From: JBFAPK01 sp040676675
GTDB lineage: Bacteria > Actinomycetota > Actinomycetes > Mycobacteriales > Micromonosporaceae
Length of the DNA: 64,000 bases
Assembly: GCF_040676675.1 (NCBI RefSeq)
Contig: NZ_JBFAPK010000041.1
Span: 1 to 64,000 of the forward strand
Direction: 5' to 3'
The notes beneath the pieces were generated by a model. The model was not told where the DNA came from. It worked only from the letters and a program-made list of their open reading frames with translations, and searched no databases. Made by a program: the position numbers and the translations under genes. Shown here in pieces: positions 34,282-42,903 of this stretch (positions are counted from its first letter, which is position 1; each line of letters begins with the position of its first letter).

Positions 34282-34359
34282 GGCCCGAGTCGCCGGCCCG
34301 AGTCGCCGGCCCGAGTCGCCGGCCCGAGTCGCCGGCCCGAGTCGCCGGCCCGAGTCGCC
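34282..34359 (+). repeat. six perfect 13-bp tandem repeats after the NDH-2 stop
   Basis: ggcccgagtcgcc is repeated six times without error from 34282 to 34359, beginning 16 bp after the stop codon. The remaining gap to 34468 shows no gene. Confidence 0.95.
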
Positions 34360-34468
34360 CGGTAGTCCGGGGAGGGGCACCGACCTGCGCCCGCGCCGGA
34401 CCGGTGCCGACCGTGCGCCCGCGCCGGACCGGCACCGGCGGGGCGCACGACCGGGGCTGCCCCGGACG

Positions 34469-34915
34469 TCAGGAGCAGCCCCAGCTCTCCTGGACCTGGA
34501 TCGTGACCGGGACGCTATCCGTCCGCACCCCGTCCGACGCCGTCAGCTCCGGTTGGTAGACCCCGAACGGCAGCGGGGGCAGGGTCATCGCGATCAGGTT
34601 GAGCGCGGCGTGGCCGTCGCTCGATCCGGGCGGGATCGGTGCGTGCGGCAGGCTCGTGGTCGTGCCGGCGGGCAGGTTCCGCGCCCCGACCTCGATGGGC
34701 GTCGACCACTCGCCCTTGATGGTGATCCAGAAGTACGTCCACCAGGTCTGGCCGGCCGGGATACAGATGCGCTGTCCGATGTTGCTCAGCTGCCACGTCT
34801 CGGTCGGGGTGGTGCGATCCGCCGCCACGGCCGGCTGGCCGCCGACGAGTGCGAGGGTCACCGCGGTGACCAGCCCGAGCGCCAGCCGGGCGACGCCGAA
34901 GGTCGATCGCGACAT
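34469..34915 (-). CDS. secreted hypothetical protein
   Basis: A 148-residue exported protein: signal peptide ARLALGLVTAVTLALVGG, cleavage after AVA, and a mature beta-rich domain ending in IQVQESWGCS with two cysteines (ICIPAG and WGCS) that could bridge. I do not recognise the family. ATG 34915 has GGAGG 5 nt upstream. Expected to be extracellular. Confidence 0.75.
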   Translation of the reverse strand: MSRSTFGVARLALGLVTAVTLALVGGQPAVAADRTTPTETWQLSNIGQRICIPAGQTWWTYFWITIKGEWSTPIEVGARNLPAGTTTSLPHAPIPPGSSDGHAALNLIAMTLPPLPFGVYQPELTASDGVRTDSVPVTIQVQESWGCS

Positions 34916-35052
34916 CGAGGCCTCCAAGGCTCGTTCGACGGGCGGCCGACCCCAGCGTCGTCGTCACAAGACTCACCGCCCTGGATACGACAGCCTGCCG
35001 TCGCGGTTTCAGAGAAAACTCAAAGTGGTCGGGCCGGAGCGGGCGTCGACGG

Positions 35053-36102
35053 TCACCGCAGGGCCATGCCGGGGATGCGGGCCCGGACCGCCTCGAGCTC
35101 GGCCTCGTCCGAGATGCCCTGGAAGTCGTACCGGGGCGTGTACGGCGCCTCGAGCGCGCGCACCTCGTCGTCGGTCAGCGCGACGTCCAGCGAGGCGAGG
35201 GCGTCGTCGATCTGGTGCACCGAGCCGGCCCCGACCAGCGGGGCGGTGACGACGGGCTGGCGGCGCAGCCACGCCAGGGCGATCTGGGCGCGGCTCACGC
35301 CACGGGCGTCGGCGATCCGCCCGACCGCGTCCACGATCGCGCGGTTCGACGCCTCCTCCGCCGGCGTGTACAGCCAGTCGGCGTACGACCCGTCCGTCGC
35401 GGAGCGTGCCGTGGACTTCGCGTCGTCCCAGGCCCGGGCGAGCCGGCCGCGGGCCAGCGGGCTCCAGACGACGGTGCCGACGCCCTCGTCGAGGCAGAGC
35501 GGGATCATCTCGCGCTCCTCCTCGCGGGCGAGCAGGTTGTAGTGGTTCTGCATCGAGACGAACCGCGCCCAGCCGTGCCGCTGCTGCAGGTGCAGGGCCT
35601 TCGCGAACTCCCAGGCGGGCATCGAGGAGGCGCCGAGGTAGCGCACCTTGCCGGCCTGCACGAGGTCGTCGAGCGCGTCGAGGGTCTCCTCCAGCGGCGT
35701 CGCGTGGTCGTTGCGGTGGATCTGGTAGAGGTCGATGTAGTCGGTGCCGAGCCGCCGGAGCGAGTGGTCGACCTCGGTCATGATCGCCTTGCGGGAGAGG
35801 CCCCGGCCGTTGGGGCCGGGCCGCATCGGGTGCCGCAGCTTGGTGGCGATCACCACCTCGTCGCGGTTCGCGAAGTCCCTGAGCGCCCGGCCCAGGATCT
35901 CCTCGCTCGACCCGAGCGAGTACAGGTTCGCGGTGTCGAAGAAGTTGATCCCGGCTTCCAGCGCGTGCCTGATGAGCGGCCGGCTGCTCTCCTCGTCCAG
36001 CGACCAGACCGGGTGGCCGCGGTCGGGGTCGCCGTAGGTCATCGCCCCGATGGCGATCGGGGAGACGTCGAGGCCGGTGGTGCCGAGCTTGATGTACCGC
36101 AT
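35053..36102 (-). CDS. aldo/keto reductase
   Basis: A 349-residue AKR. The catalytic tetrad is visible: DTANLYSLG (Tyr), VVIATKLRHP (Lys), LYQIHRND (His) and the Asp of INFFDTAN. VWSPLARGRL and QIALAWLRRQPVV are family strands, matching the YhdN/Gre3-like AKR11-15 groups that reduce aldehydes or sugar-like substrates with NADPH. ATG 36102 is chosen (GGAG 6 nt upstream). Two palindromes directly upstream suggest strict regulation. Confidence 0.92.
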   Translation of the reverse strand: MRYIKLGTTGLDVSPIAIGAMTYGDPDRGHPVWSLDEESSRPLIRHALEAGINFFDTANLYSLGSSEEILGRALRDFANRDEVVIATKLRHPMRPGPNGRGLSRKAIMTEVDHSLRRLGTDYIDLYQIHRNDHATPLEETLDALDDLVQAGKVRYLGASSMPAWEFAKALHLQQRHGWARFVSMQNHYNLLAREEEREMIPLCLDEGVGTVVWSPLARGRLARAWDDAKSTARSATDGSYADWLYTPAEEASNRAIVDAVGRIADARGVSRAQIALAWLRRQPVVTAPLVGAGSVHQIDDALASLDVALTDDEVRALEAPYTPRYDFQGISDEAELEAVRARIPGMALR

Positions 36103-36118
36103 GATGACTCCCATAGAG

Positions 36119-36164
36119 TATCCGGAGAGGTCTCCAGATAAGGTACTGGAGAAGTCTCCGGATA
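36119..36164 (-). promoter_or_regulatory. two GGAGA-NN-TCTCC operators upstream of the aldo/keto reductase
   Basis: Site 1 (36119-36140) is tatccggaga-gg-tctccagata; site 2 (36143-36164) ends in ag-tctccggata. Both are 22 bp with a 2-bp spacer, and the outer arms tatccggaga/tctccggata are perfect inverse copies. They lie 17-62 bp before the start codon. Confidence 0.75.
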
Positions 36165-36211
36165 GCAAGGAAGATCGCTTCCACCGGACACCAACCCGGC
36201 ACGGCACGGGC

Positions 36212-37306
36212 TCAGGGCTCCCCGGACGCGGGTGGCGGTCGTACGGGCGGCGGCGGTACCCCGTCCGGCGGGCCGCCCCGCGCGTAGCGCAGCTCCCGGT
36301 AGACGATCTGGATGATCCCGGCTGCCGGAATGGCGAGCAGCGCGCCGAGAATCCCGGCCAGCTCGGTGGCGAGCAGGACGCTGACCAGCACGGTGAGCGG
36401 GCTGAGCCGTACCGTCCGGGCCAGGATCAGCGGTTGCAGCACGTGGTTCTCGAAGAGCTGGTACAGGATGAAGAAGACCAGCACGATGATGCCGGCCCGG
36501 GTCGAGTGAATGAGGCCGGCGCCGACCGCGACCGCGCCGCCGATCGCCGCCCCGATCAGCGGCAGCAGGTCCGCGACCGCCACCAGCAGGGCGATCACCC
36601 CGGCGTACGGCACCCCGGCGATGGCCAGCGTCAGGAAGGTCAGCACGCCGCAGATCAGGCTGATCAGCAGGTTGCCGCTGAGGTAGCCGGTGACGGTCCG
36701 GGCGCACTCCTGGCCGACCCGCCGCAGCCGCCGGCCGCGCTCGTCGTTGACCAGGCCGAGCGTGTTCTCCACGAACCGGGGCGCCTGGAGCACCATCAGG
36801 TACGCCAGCACCGCCACGGTGATCGTACCGGCCACGGAGGTGACCGCCCCGCGCAGCACGTTCACGGTCGGCTGCTGCAACCGGGACAGGTTGTCGCGGA
36901 TCTGGTCCTGGTGCGCCTCGATGAAGCGTTGCAGGTGCAGCCGTTGCAGGATGTGACCGATCGGGCCCTTGCCGGCCGGTGCCTCGCGTACCAGCTGGGG
37001 CAGGTTCGCGATCGCGGCGCTGGCCTGGTCCACCAGCGGGATGATGATCACCGCGGTGAGGGCCGCGAGCAGCACCAGGGCGGCGAGGAAGACCAGCAGG
37101 GTGGCGATCGTGCGCCGATGCACCACGTGCCGCTGGGTCCAGTTCACCACGGGGTTCAGCGCCACCGCGAAGAAGACCGCGATGATGATCCAGATCAGGA
37201 TCCGCTGGGTGGCGTAGACGAAGAGCAGGACCAGCAGGGTGGCGAGCAGGAGACCGATGCTGATCAAGACCCGGCGCGCCGTGACCCGGTCGTCGGCTCC
37301 GAGCAT
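36212..37306 (-). CDS. AI-2E family transporter (PerM-like permease)
   Basis: A 364-residue polytopic membrane protein: VLISIGLLLATLLVLLFVY as first span, FFAVALNPVVNW, the central soluble loop, and the late ADLLPLIGAAIGGA and LYQLFENHVLQPLI motifs. Family members export autoinducer-2 or act as Na+/H+ or general permeases; substrate unknown. The C-terminus is proline-rich. Its start is 8 bp past the stop of the DUF2267 gene, with GAGGG in between, so the two are cotranscribed. Confidence 0.92.
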   Translation of the reverse strand: MLGADDRVTARRVLISIGLLLATLLVLLFVYATQRILIWIIIAVFFAVALNPVVNWTQRHVVHRRTIATLLVFLAALVLLAALTAVIIIPLVDQASAAIANLPQLVREAPAGKGPIGHILQRLHLQRFIEAHQDQIRDNLSRLQQPTVNVLRGAVTSVAGTITVAVLAYLMVLQAPRFVENTLGLVNDERGRRLRRVGQECARTVTGYLSGNLLISLICGVLTFLTLAIAGVPYAGVIALLVAVADLLPLIGAAIGGAVAVGAGLIHSTRAGIIVLVFFILYQLFENHVLQPLILARTVRLSPLTVLVSVLLATELAGILGALLAIPAAGIIQIVYRELRYARGGPPDGVPPPPVRPPPASGEP

Positions 37307-37314
37307 CCGCACCC

Positions 37315-38313
37315 TCAGGCGAGGCCCGCGCCGGCCTCGTCGATCGCCTCGTCCACCCGGTGGGCGAGGTCGACGTCCACGGCGGTGACCGCGTTGATGC
37401 TCTTGGTCCGTACGGTGATCACCGCGGTGTTCGGCTCCGGGCGCCCGATGCTCGGGGCCCGCCCGACGCTGGGCCGGTAGCCGGACTCGCCGGCCAGCCC
37501 GTCGAGGCGCGCCAGCACCCGGTCGAGGCTGTCCGGTGGGAGGATCACGGTACGCGACAGCGACTCCCGCCCACCCGACCAGTACGGCAGTTCGGCCAGG
37601 GCGGCGCGCAGCTCGTCGTCGGTGAGCGCGACGGTCGGCCGGCCGTCCGGCTCGACCAGGCCGCCGCCGGCCCCCGGGGGAGCCAGCAGCTCCCGCAGGC
37701 CGGTCGGCAGGTCGAGCGACTCCATCAGCGCCCCGTCCCGGTCGGCGATCGCGCTCAGCGTCGCCTGCGCCTGGTAGCGGGCCTGTTCCGGGGTACGGCG
37801 GCTCAGCCGGGCGATCTCCTCCAGGAAGCCGGCCAGGTCGGGGCGGCGGTTGGCGGCGTCCGCCGGCAGGTCCTCCTGCAACTCGGTGGGTACCGCGTCG
37901 AGCAGCCGCTGCCGGCCGGCCTCGTCGAGCGCCTGGGCCAGTACCAGCACGGTGGCCTCGGCGGCGGCTCGGGCCTGTTCGAAGTCGACTCCGGCGCGGC
38001 GCCCCACGTCGGTGACCAGGTCCCGGTACCGGATGGCGCCCGGGGCGGGCAGCGCGGTGGCCTCGTCCGGCCGCGGCCGGGTCGGCTCGACCGGCGGCGC
38101 GGGCGTCTCCGGCGGCAGAGCGCCGCGCCCGGGAACGGGCTTGCGACCCCCGACCGGCGGTGGTCCGTCCCGTTCGGACCGGTCCCGGGTGTTGATCTGT
38201 TTCGAGGAGCCGAACGTGGCGCCCGTGCCGGCGGGCTGCTGGCCCTGCTGGCGTGCCTGCCGGGCCAGCGCGCGGCGGCGCTGGTTGTCGCCCTCCATCT
38301 GCTTCCTGCCCAT
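37315..38313 (-). CDS. DUF2267 domain protein with degenerate pterin dehydratase-like tail
   Basis: A 332-residue soluble protein. A basic N-terminus (GRKQMEGDNQRRRALARQAR) and Pro-rich linker lead to a DUF2267 domain at ~95-220 (YRDLVTDVGRRAGVDFEQAR, LVLAQALDEAGRQRLLDAVP). The last ~100 residues (LRAALAELPYWSGGRESLSR, AVTAVDVDLAHRVDEAID) follow the pterin-4a-carbinolamine dehydratase pattern but lack the catalytic HHP histidines (YRPSVG instead). A binding or scaffolding role is more likely than dehydratase activity. Operon with the AI-2E gene. Confidence 0.75.
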   Translation of the reverse strand: MGRKQMEGDNQRRRALARQARQQGQQPAGTGATFGSSKQINTRDRSERDGPPPVGGRKPVPGRGALPPETPAPPVEPTRPRPDEATALPAPGAIRYRDLVTDVGRRAGVDFEQARAAAEATVLVLAQALDEAGRQRLLDAVPTELQEDLPADAANRRPDLAGFLEEIARLSRRTPEQARYQAQATLSAIADRDGALMESLDLPTGLRELLAPPGAGGGLVEPDGRPTVALTDDELRAALAELPYWSGGRESLSRTVILPPDSLDRVLARLDGLAGESGYRPSVGRAPSIGRPEPNTAVITVRTKSINAVTAVDVDLAHRVDEAIDEAGAGLA

Positions 38314-38623
38314 GCCTGCGCCTCGCTTCGCACGTCGGTGTCCCGGGCGTCGTGGCGTACGTCGTCGGTGTCCCGGGCGTGGCCCGCGCGGGGTCCGGCC
38401 GCGCCGGCTCGTCGCGCCGCTCGTCGCCTTCCCCGGTACGCCTCGGCGAAACGCCGCCCGAGGCGGAGCCCGGCCGACCGGGTGGCCGAGGCGCCGGCGG
38501 CGCCGGGCGGTGGCTACGCCGACGGCGGATCACCCGGGCGGGGTGAGGGATGCTCACCCACGGCGACCCCATCATCGAGCTGGACCAGGAGAACTTCCGA
38601 CGTTCGCGGAAGGGTAGGTCGTC
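38314..38623. other. divergent intergenic region with an 18-bp direct repeat
   Basis: cgtcggtgtcccgggcgt occurs at 38333-38350 and 38363-38380, 20-67 bp before the DUF2267 gene start. No gene is supported. It must hold promoters for both divergent genes, but no clear boxes are visible. Confidence 0.5.
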
Positions 38624-38938
38624 ATGAAGAGGATCATCGAGATCGTCCCTGCCAGGCCCGGCTGGTACGCCCGCTGGCGCTTCGCACCCGACGCCACCCG
38701 CTCCTATCCCGTGACGGTCTGGGCCCTGGTGGAGGACACCGAGCAGGCCAGCCGTGAGGTGGTCGGGGTCGACTCGATCGGGCAGTGGCCGGGCGGGGAC
38801 GACAACGAGGCGGGCGCGGACTTCGTCCGCTACCTCTTCCAACCACCGGAGACGGGCGAGCCCGACGACGCCCACCAGCGCACGCGGAGCACCTCCGGCA
38901 GCGGCGTACCGCCCTCGCTGCTGGAGCCGGCGACCTGA
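38624..38938 (+). CDS. hypothetical protein
   Basis: A 104-residue acidic protein. The first ~65 residues are a compact beta fold (IIEIVPARPGWYARWRF, YPVTVWALVED, VVGVDSIGQWP); the rest is a disordered Thr/Ser/Pro tail. I do not recognise the family. AGGGTAGG lies upstream of the ATG. Codon use is normal, so it is probably real. Confidence 0.7.
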   Translation: MKRIIEIVPARPGWYARWRFAPDATRSYPVTVWALVEDTEQASREVVGVDSIGQWPGGDDNEAGADFVRYLFQPPETGEPDDAHQRTRSTSGSGVPPSLLEPAT

Positions 38939-39108
38939 CCGACATCCCGGCGCCGCCCCACCGGTGGGGCGGGACGAACCCCGGTACGTGGTTTCCGGCA
39001 ACGGCGCCGGGGGCCACGTACCGGTCCGTTTCGGGGGGAAGGGTCCAGCCGGCCCGTTGCGGTGGGCCCATTTCGGGCGAGCGACCCGTGCCGGCCGGTT
39101 CCGACTAG

Positions 39109-39957
39109 CTAGATGATCGGCAGCGGGGTCGGGCCGGTCGGCGGCGGGAAGGCGCGGTCGAGTTCGGCGAGGTCGTCGGGGGTGAGGTCGATCCGGAGGG
39201 CGGCGTGGTTCTGCCGTACGTGCTCGACGTTGCCCGCCCTCGGGATGGCGCAGACCCCGTCCTGGTGCAGGACCCAGGCCAGACCCACCTGGGCGGGCGT
39301 GGCGTCGTGCCGCTCGGCGACGGTGCGCAGCGCCGGATGGTCGAGCATCCGGCCCCGCTCCAGCGGCGAGTAGGCCATCACCGGCAGGTGTGCCTCCCGG
39401 CAGCGGGGGAGCAGGTCCCATTCGATGCTCCGCCGGGCGAGGTTGTAGAGGACCTGGTCGGTCTCGACGGCGGTACCGCCGGAAATGGCGGTCAGCTCCG
39501 ACAAGTCCGGTACGTCGAAATTGCTCACTCCCCAGTGCCGGATCTTTCCCTGGGCGATCAGACTGTTGAACGTCTCGACCGTCTCGTCCAATGCCGAGGC
39601 GCCCCGCCAGTGCAGCAGGTACAGGTCGATCCGGTCCGTACCGAGCCGCCGCAGGCTGCGCTCGCAGGCGTCGGCGGCGCCCGTGCCGGCCGCGTTCTCG
39701 GCCGAGACCTTGGTGATCAGGAAGACGTCCTCGCGCCGGTTGCCGAGCGCCGTGCCGACGAGCGTCTCGGCGTTGCCGTCGGCGTACGACTCGGCCGTGT
39801 CGATGACGGTGAGCCCGAGGTCGATGCCGGTACGCAGCGCGTCGATCTCGTCGTCCCGGCGCCCCGGGTCCTCGCCGAGCCCCCAGGTGCCCTGGCCGAG
39901 CCGCGGAATAGCCTCCCGGGACGGGAACGTGATGGTGGAGTTCTCCGGCTGTGTCAT
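39109..39957 (-). CDS. aldo/keto reductase
   Basis: A 282-residue AKR of the Tas/YajO-like small group. Catalytic residues: VIDTAESYADGNAE (Asp, Tyr), FLITKVSAEN (Lys) and DLYLLHWRG (His). LVGTALGNRRE and WGVSNFDVPD are family strands. ATG 39957 has AGGAG 5 nt upstream. Substrate is not apparent. It stands alone and is divergent from the c-di-GMP gene. Confidence 0.92.
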   Translation of the reverse strand: MTQPENSTITFPSREAIPRLGQGTWGLGEDPGRRDDEIDALRTGIDLGLTVIDTAESYADGNAETLVGTALGNRREDVFLITKVSAENAAGTGAADACERSLRRLGTDRIDLYLLHWRGASALDETVETFNSLIAQGKIRHWGVSNFDVPDLSELTAISGGTAVETDQVLYNLARRSIEWDLLPRCREAHLPVMAYSPLERGRMLDHPALRTVAERHDATPAQVGLAWVLHQDGVCAIPRAGNVEHVRQNHAALRIDLTPDDLAELDRAFPPPTGPTPLPII

Positions 39958-40327
39958 GAGGTCTCCTTGGACACCGCCGCCGTACGGCGCTACCGTGCGG
40001 CCGTCTGACAGCGCGCGCCTTCCCGCCGTCGACCGGGACAAACACCAGGTGAACGCCGATACGCGGGCTTACGCTTAGTACCGGTGAAACGGACGCAACG
40101 TAGTCAACGCCGTTATTGGCGCTTAACGCGCTAAACGACATTTATATGTAGGTATCACCCGGCTCTCCGCCTACTCTCCACTGAGCAAAGAGGAGCGGAA
40201 AGGAGCGGGAGATGCGCGACCAAGAGTGGCGTTGAATAGCCGGGCCATCGCCTTCCGTGCCGGTTCGTGAGACGCTGAGCAACAACAGCCAGCCGGCAGT
40301 TCGACACATGGCGAGAAGGTCCCCACG
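39958..40327. other. divergent promoter region, AT-rich centre
   Basis: No gene is supported. The segment 40095-40155 is AT-rich for this genome (ttaacgcgctaa, acatttatatgtagg) and is the likely promoter area of both divergent genes. AGGAGCGGAAAGGAG at 40191-40206 precedes only short frames. Confidence 0.5.
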
Positions 40328-42814
40328 ATGCGTGATAGCGAGGCCGACGGCCGGGTCATCCCGATCGTCGGCCTCGTCGTCTCCGGAGCGCTGCTCTGTC
40401 TCATCTGGGCGGTGACCCACCTCCCCCCACCGGTACCGGCGCGGACCCTGCTCTATCCGCTGCTCGTGACCACTCTGGTCGCCGTGGCGAACGGCTGGGT
40501 CATCCGCACCGAGATCCGCAGCGCCCAGTCCGTCTCCACCACCAGCGCGGCCGTGCTGGTCGGCGTCACCATCCTGCCCGCACCGTGGCTGGTGCTCTGC
40601 ACCGCGGTCGGCATCGCGGTCGCGCAGGCCGTGGTCCGGCTCCGGCCGGTGAAGGCGGCGTTCGCCATCGGCAAGGAGACCATCACCGCCACCGCGGCGA
40701 GCGCGGCGGCCGGCTGGGCGGGCGCACACCCGGTGCTCGGCTCGGTCGAGCGGCTGGACTCGCTGCGGACCATCCTGATCGGACTCGGCGCGGCGGCGCT
40801 CGCGTACGCGGCCGTCGACGAGACGGTGGCCCTGCCGGTGCTCGCCCTCGCCAACCGCACCCCGTGGTGGCAGGTGCTGCGCCGGGGCGTCGAGGTGCGC
40901 ATAGCGGTGAAGGTCGTCACCATGCTGCTGGCCGCGGCGACCATCGGCGTCATCGCCGTCGACGCGCGGCTGCTCATCGCCACCCCGCTGGTCGTCCTGC
41001 TGCTGCACTCCGGCTACAGCCGGCGGCTGCACCTGCGCGAGGAGCGTCTGGCCTGGCGGCGGCTGGCCGAGACCACCGATGCCCTCAACAGCGTCGACCT
41101 GGACTCCGTCCTCGGTACCGCCGTGCGCGGCGCCGCCGACCTCTTCTCCGCCCAGTACGTGGCGGTCGAGCTGGGCCCGCCGGGGCGGCGCCGCCTGGTC
41201 CGCGGCGACGGCACCGGCATCCGGTACGACGGTCCGGCCGACGCCGCGCCGCCGGCCGACTCCCGGTACGTCGCCATCCCGTTCGGCGCGGAGAACGCCG
41301 GCGACGGCCGCGGCGAGCTGCGGCTCGGCCTCGGGGCGGGGAACACCCTCTCCGACCGCGAGCAGTACACGCTGCGGACCTTCGCCGCCGCCCTCTCCAC
41401 CGCCATCCGCAACGCCACCGCCTACGAGGAGGTGACCCGGCTGGCGGCGCAGCACGCGCACGACGCCGCGCATGACCCGTTGACCGGCCTGGCCAACCGT
41501 CGCCAGCTGCACGACCGGCTGGCCGGCGCGCTCTCGGGTCGGGGCGGCCGCTCCGGCGCCGCGCTGCTGCTGATCGACCTGAACCACTTCAAGGAGATCA
41601 ACGACACGCTGGGGCACGGGGCGGGGGACCGGGTGCTGGTCGAGGTCGCCGACCGGCTGCGTACCGTCGCCTCGGGCGCGCTGGTCGCCCGGCTCGGCGG
41701 CGACGAGTTCGCCGTGCTCTTCCCGGGCGTCGCCCCGCCGGCCCGTACCGAACACCGGGCCCGGCAGGTCCTGTCGGTGCTGCGTACCCCGATGGACCTG
41801 GACGGGGTACGCGTCAGCGTCGGGGCGAGCGCCGGCCTGGCCACCGCGGGCACCGCCTCCCCGGAGGAACTGCTGCGCCGCGCCGACGTCGCGATGTACC
41901 AGGCCAAGGACAGCGGCCACCCCCTGGCCACGTACGCCCGGGGCCGGGACACGGCGGACCTGACCGGCCTGGCGCTCGGCGGCGAGGTCTCCGGCGCGGT
42001 CGCCGCCCAGCAGTTCGTGGTCGGCTTCGCCCCCACGGTCGACCTCAGCACCGGGCGGGTCATCGCCGCGGAGGCGGTCGCGAGCTGGGACCACCCGGAC
42101 CTCGGCCCGCTGGCCCCGGGCCGGTTTCTGGCGCTGGTCGAGCGCTCGGGCCTGCTCGGCGACTTCACCCGGGCGGTGCTCGACGAGTCCCTGGCCGCCG
42201 TACGGGCCTGGCAGGACGCCGGGTTCGACCTGCCCGTCGCGGTCACCGTCTCGCCGCGCAGCCTGCTCGACCCGACCTTTCCCGCCCAGCTCCTGGACCG
42301 GCTGGAACGGCACCGGGTCGCCGCCGAGCGGCTGGTCGTCGACCTCGTCGACACCACCACCATCGGCAACCTCGACACCGTCGTACGGGTCCTCATGCTG
42401 CTGCGCGACGCCGGCGTACGGATCGCCCTGGACGACCTCGGCGCGCCGCGTACCTCGCTGTCGGCGCTGTTCCGGTTGCCGGTGCACCAGGCCAAGATCC
42501 ATCATGAGCTGGTGGCGGCGGTCAGCGGCGCCCCGAGCGCGGCGCTGCGCTCGCTGGTGGAGCTCGGCCGCAGCCTCAACCTGACCGTCATCGCCGGCGG
42601 CCTGGAGAATCCGGAGCACCGCAGCCTGCTCTGGGAGCTGGGCTGCACCGGAGGGCAGGGCAGCCTCTTCGGCGTCACCCCGCTGAGCACGGCCGGCCTG
42701 CTGGCCACGCTGCGGCGCGGCTTCGGCGGGGTGCCGGGTGCCCTGGCACCGACCCTGCACCCGGGTGGCAGTGTGGTCAGGTTGGCGAAGCTGCGGCGGA
42801 TCGGGTCGCGGTGA
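40328..42814 (+). CDS. membrane GGDEF-EAL protein (c-di-GMP turnover), EAL degenerate
   Basis: An 828-residue sensor: ~8 membrane spans (residues 10-235), a GAF-like domain (~250-365), GGDEF (~375-540) and EAL (~555-815). The GGDEF motif RLGGDEFAVLF is intact, so diguanylate cyclase activity is plausible. The EAL signature is AEAVASW rather than EALxRW, the usual DDFGTGYSS is DDLGAPRTSLS, and the IEVTES metal site reads VDLVDTTT; phosphodiesterase activity is doubtful and the domain may only bind c-di-GMP. ATG 40328 is a reasonable start. Confidence 0.92.
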   Translation: MRDSEADGRVIPIVGLVVSGALLCLIWAVTHLPPPVPARTLLYPLLVTTLVAVANGWVIRTEIRSAQSVSTTSAAVLVGVTILPAPWLVLCTAVGIAVAQAVVRLRPVKAAFAIGKETITATAASAAAGWAGAHPVLGSVERLDSLRTILIGLGAAALAYAAVDETVALPVLALANRTPWWQVLRRGVEVRIAVKVVTMLLAAATIGVIAVDARLLIATPLVVLLLHSGYSRRLHLREERLAWRRLAETTDALNSVDLDSVLGTAVRGAADLFSAQYVAVELGPPGRRRLVRGDGTGIRYDGPADAAPPADSRYVAIPFGAENAGDGRGELRLGLGAGNTLSDREQYTLRTFAAALSTAIRNATAYEEVTRLAAQHAHDAAHDPLTGLANRRQLHDRLAGALSGRGGRSGAALLLIDLNHFKEINDTLGHGAGDRVLVEVADRLRTVASGALVARLGGDEFAVLFPGVAPPARTEHRARQVLSVLRTPMDLDGVRVSVGASAGLATAGTASPEELLRRADVAMYQAKDSGHPLATYARGRDTADLTGLALGGEVSGAVAAQQFVVGFAPTVDLSTGRVIAAEAVASWDHPDLGPLAPGRFLALVERSGLLGDFTRAVLDESLAAVRAWQDAGFDLPVAVTVSPRSLLDPTFPAQLLDRLERHRVAAERLVVDLVDTTTIGNLDTVVRVLMLLRDAGVRIALDDLGAPRTSLSALFRLPVHQAKIHHELVAAVSGAPSAALRSLVELGRSLNLTVIAGGLENPEHRSLLWELGCTGGQGSLFGVTPLSTAGLLATLRRGFGGVPGALAPTLHPGGSVVRLAKLRRIGSR

Positions 42815-42903
42815 CCGGTCCCGGGCCCGGCGCGACGCCCGGGGCGGACCGGTGCGCCGTGCCGCGACCCGCGGCCGGTGGTGGGGCGAACGGAGGTGTG
42901 GCG

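Noticed and set aside
6863..34359. Tandem repeats considered as a CRISPR array
   Set aside because: Units are 13-36 bp, adjoin without unique spacers, differ between loci and no cas genes are present.
36212..40141. A 1309-codon open frame on the minus strand
   Set aside because: Only its last 364 codons (AI-2E transporter from ATG 37306) look like a protein; the rest is a GC-driven shadow across the DUF2267 gene and other frames.
40142..42760. An 872-codon minus-strand frame opposite the GGDEF gene
   Set aside because: Composition is low-complexity Gly/Arg/Gln and it covers a gene with unmistakable GGDEF/EAL motifs on the plus strand.
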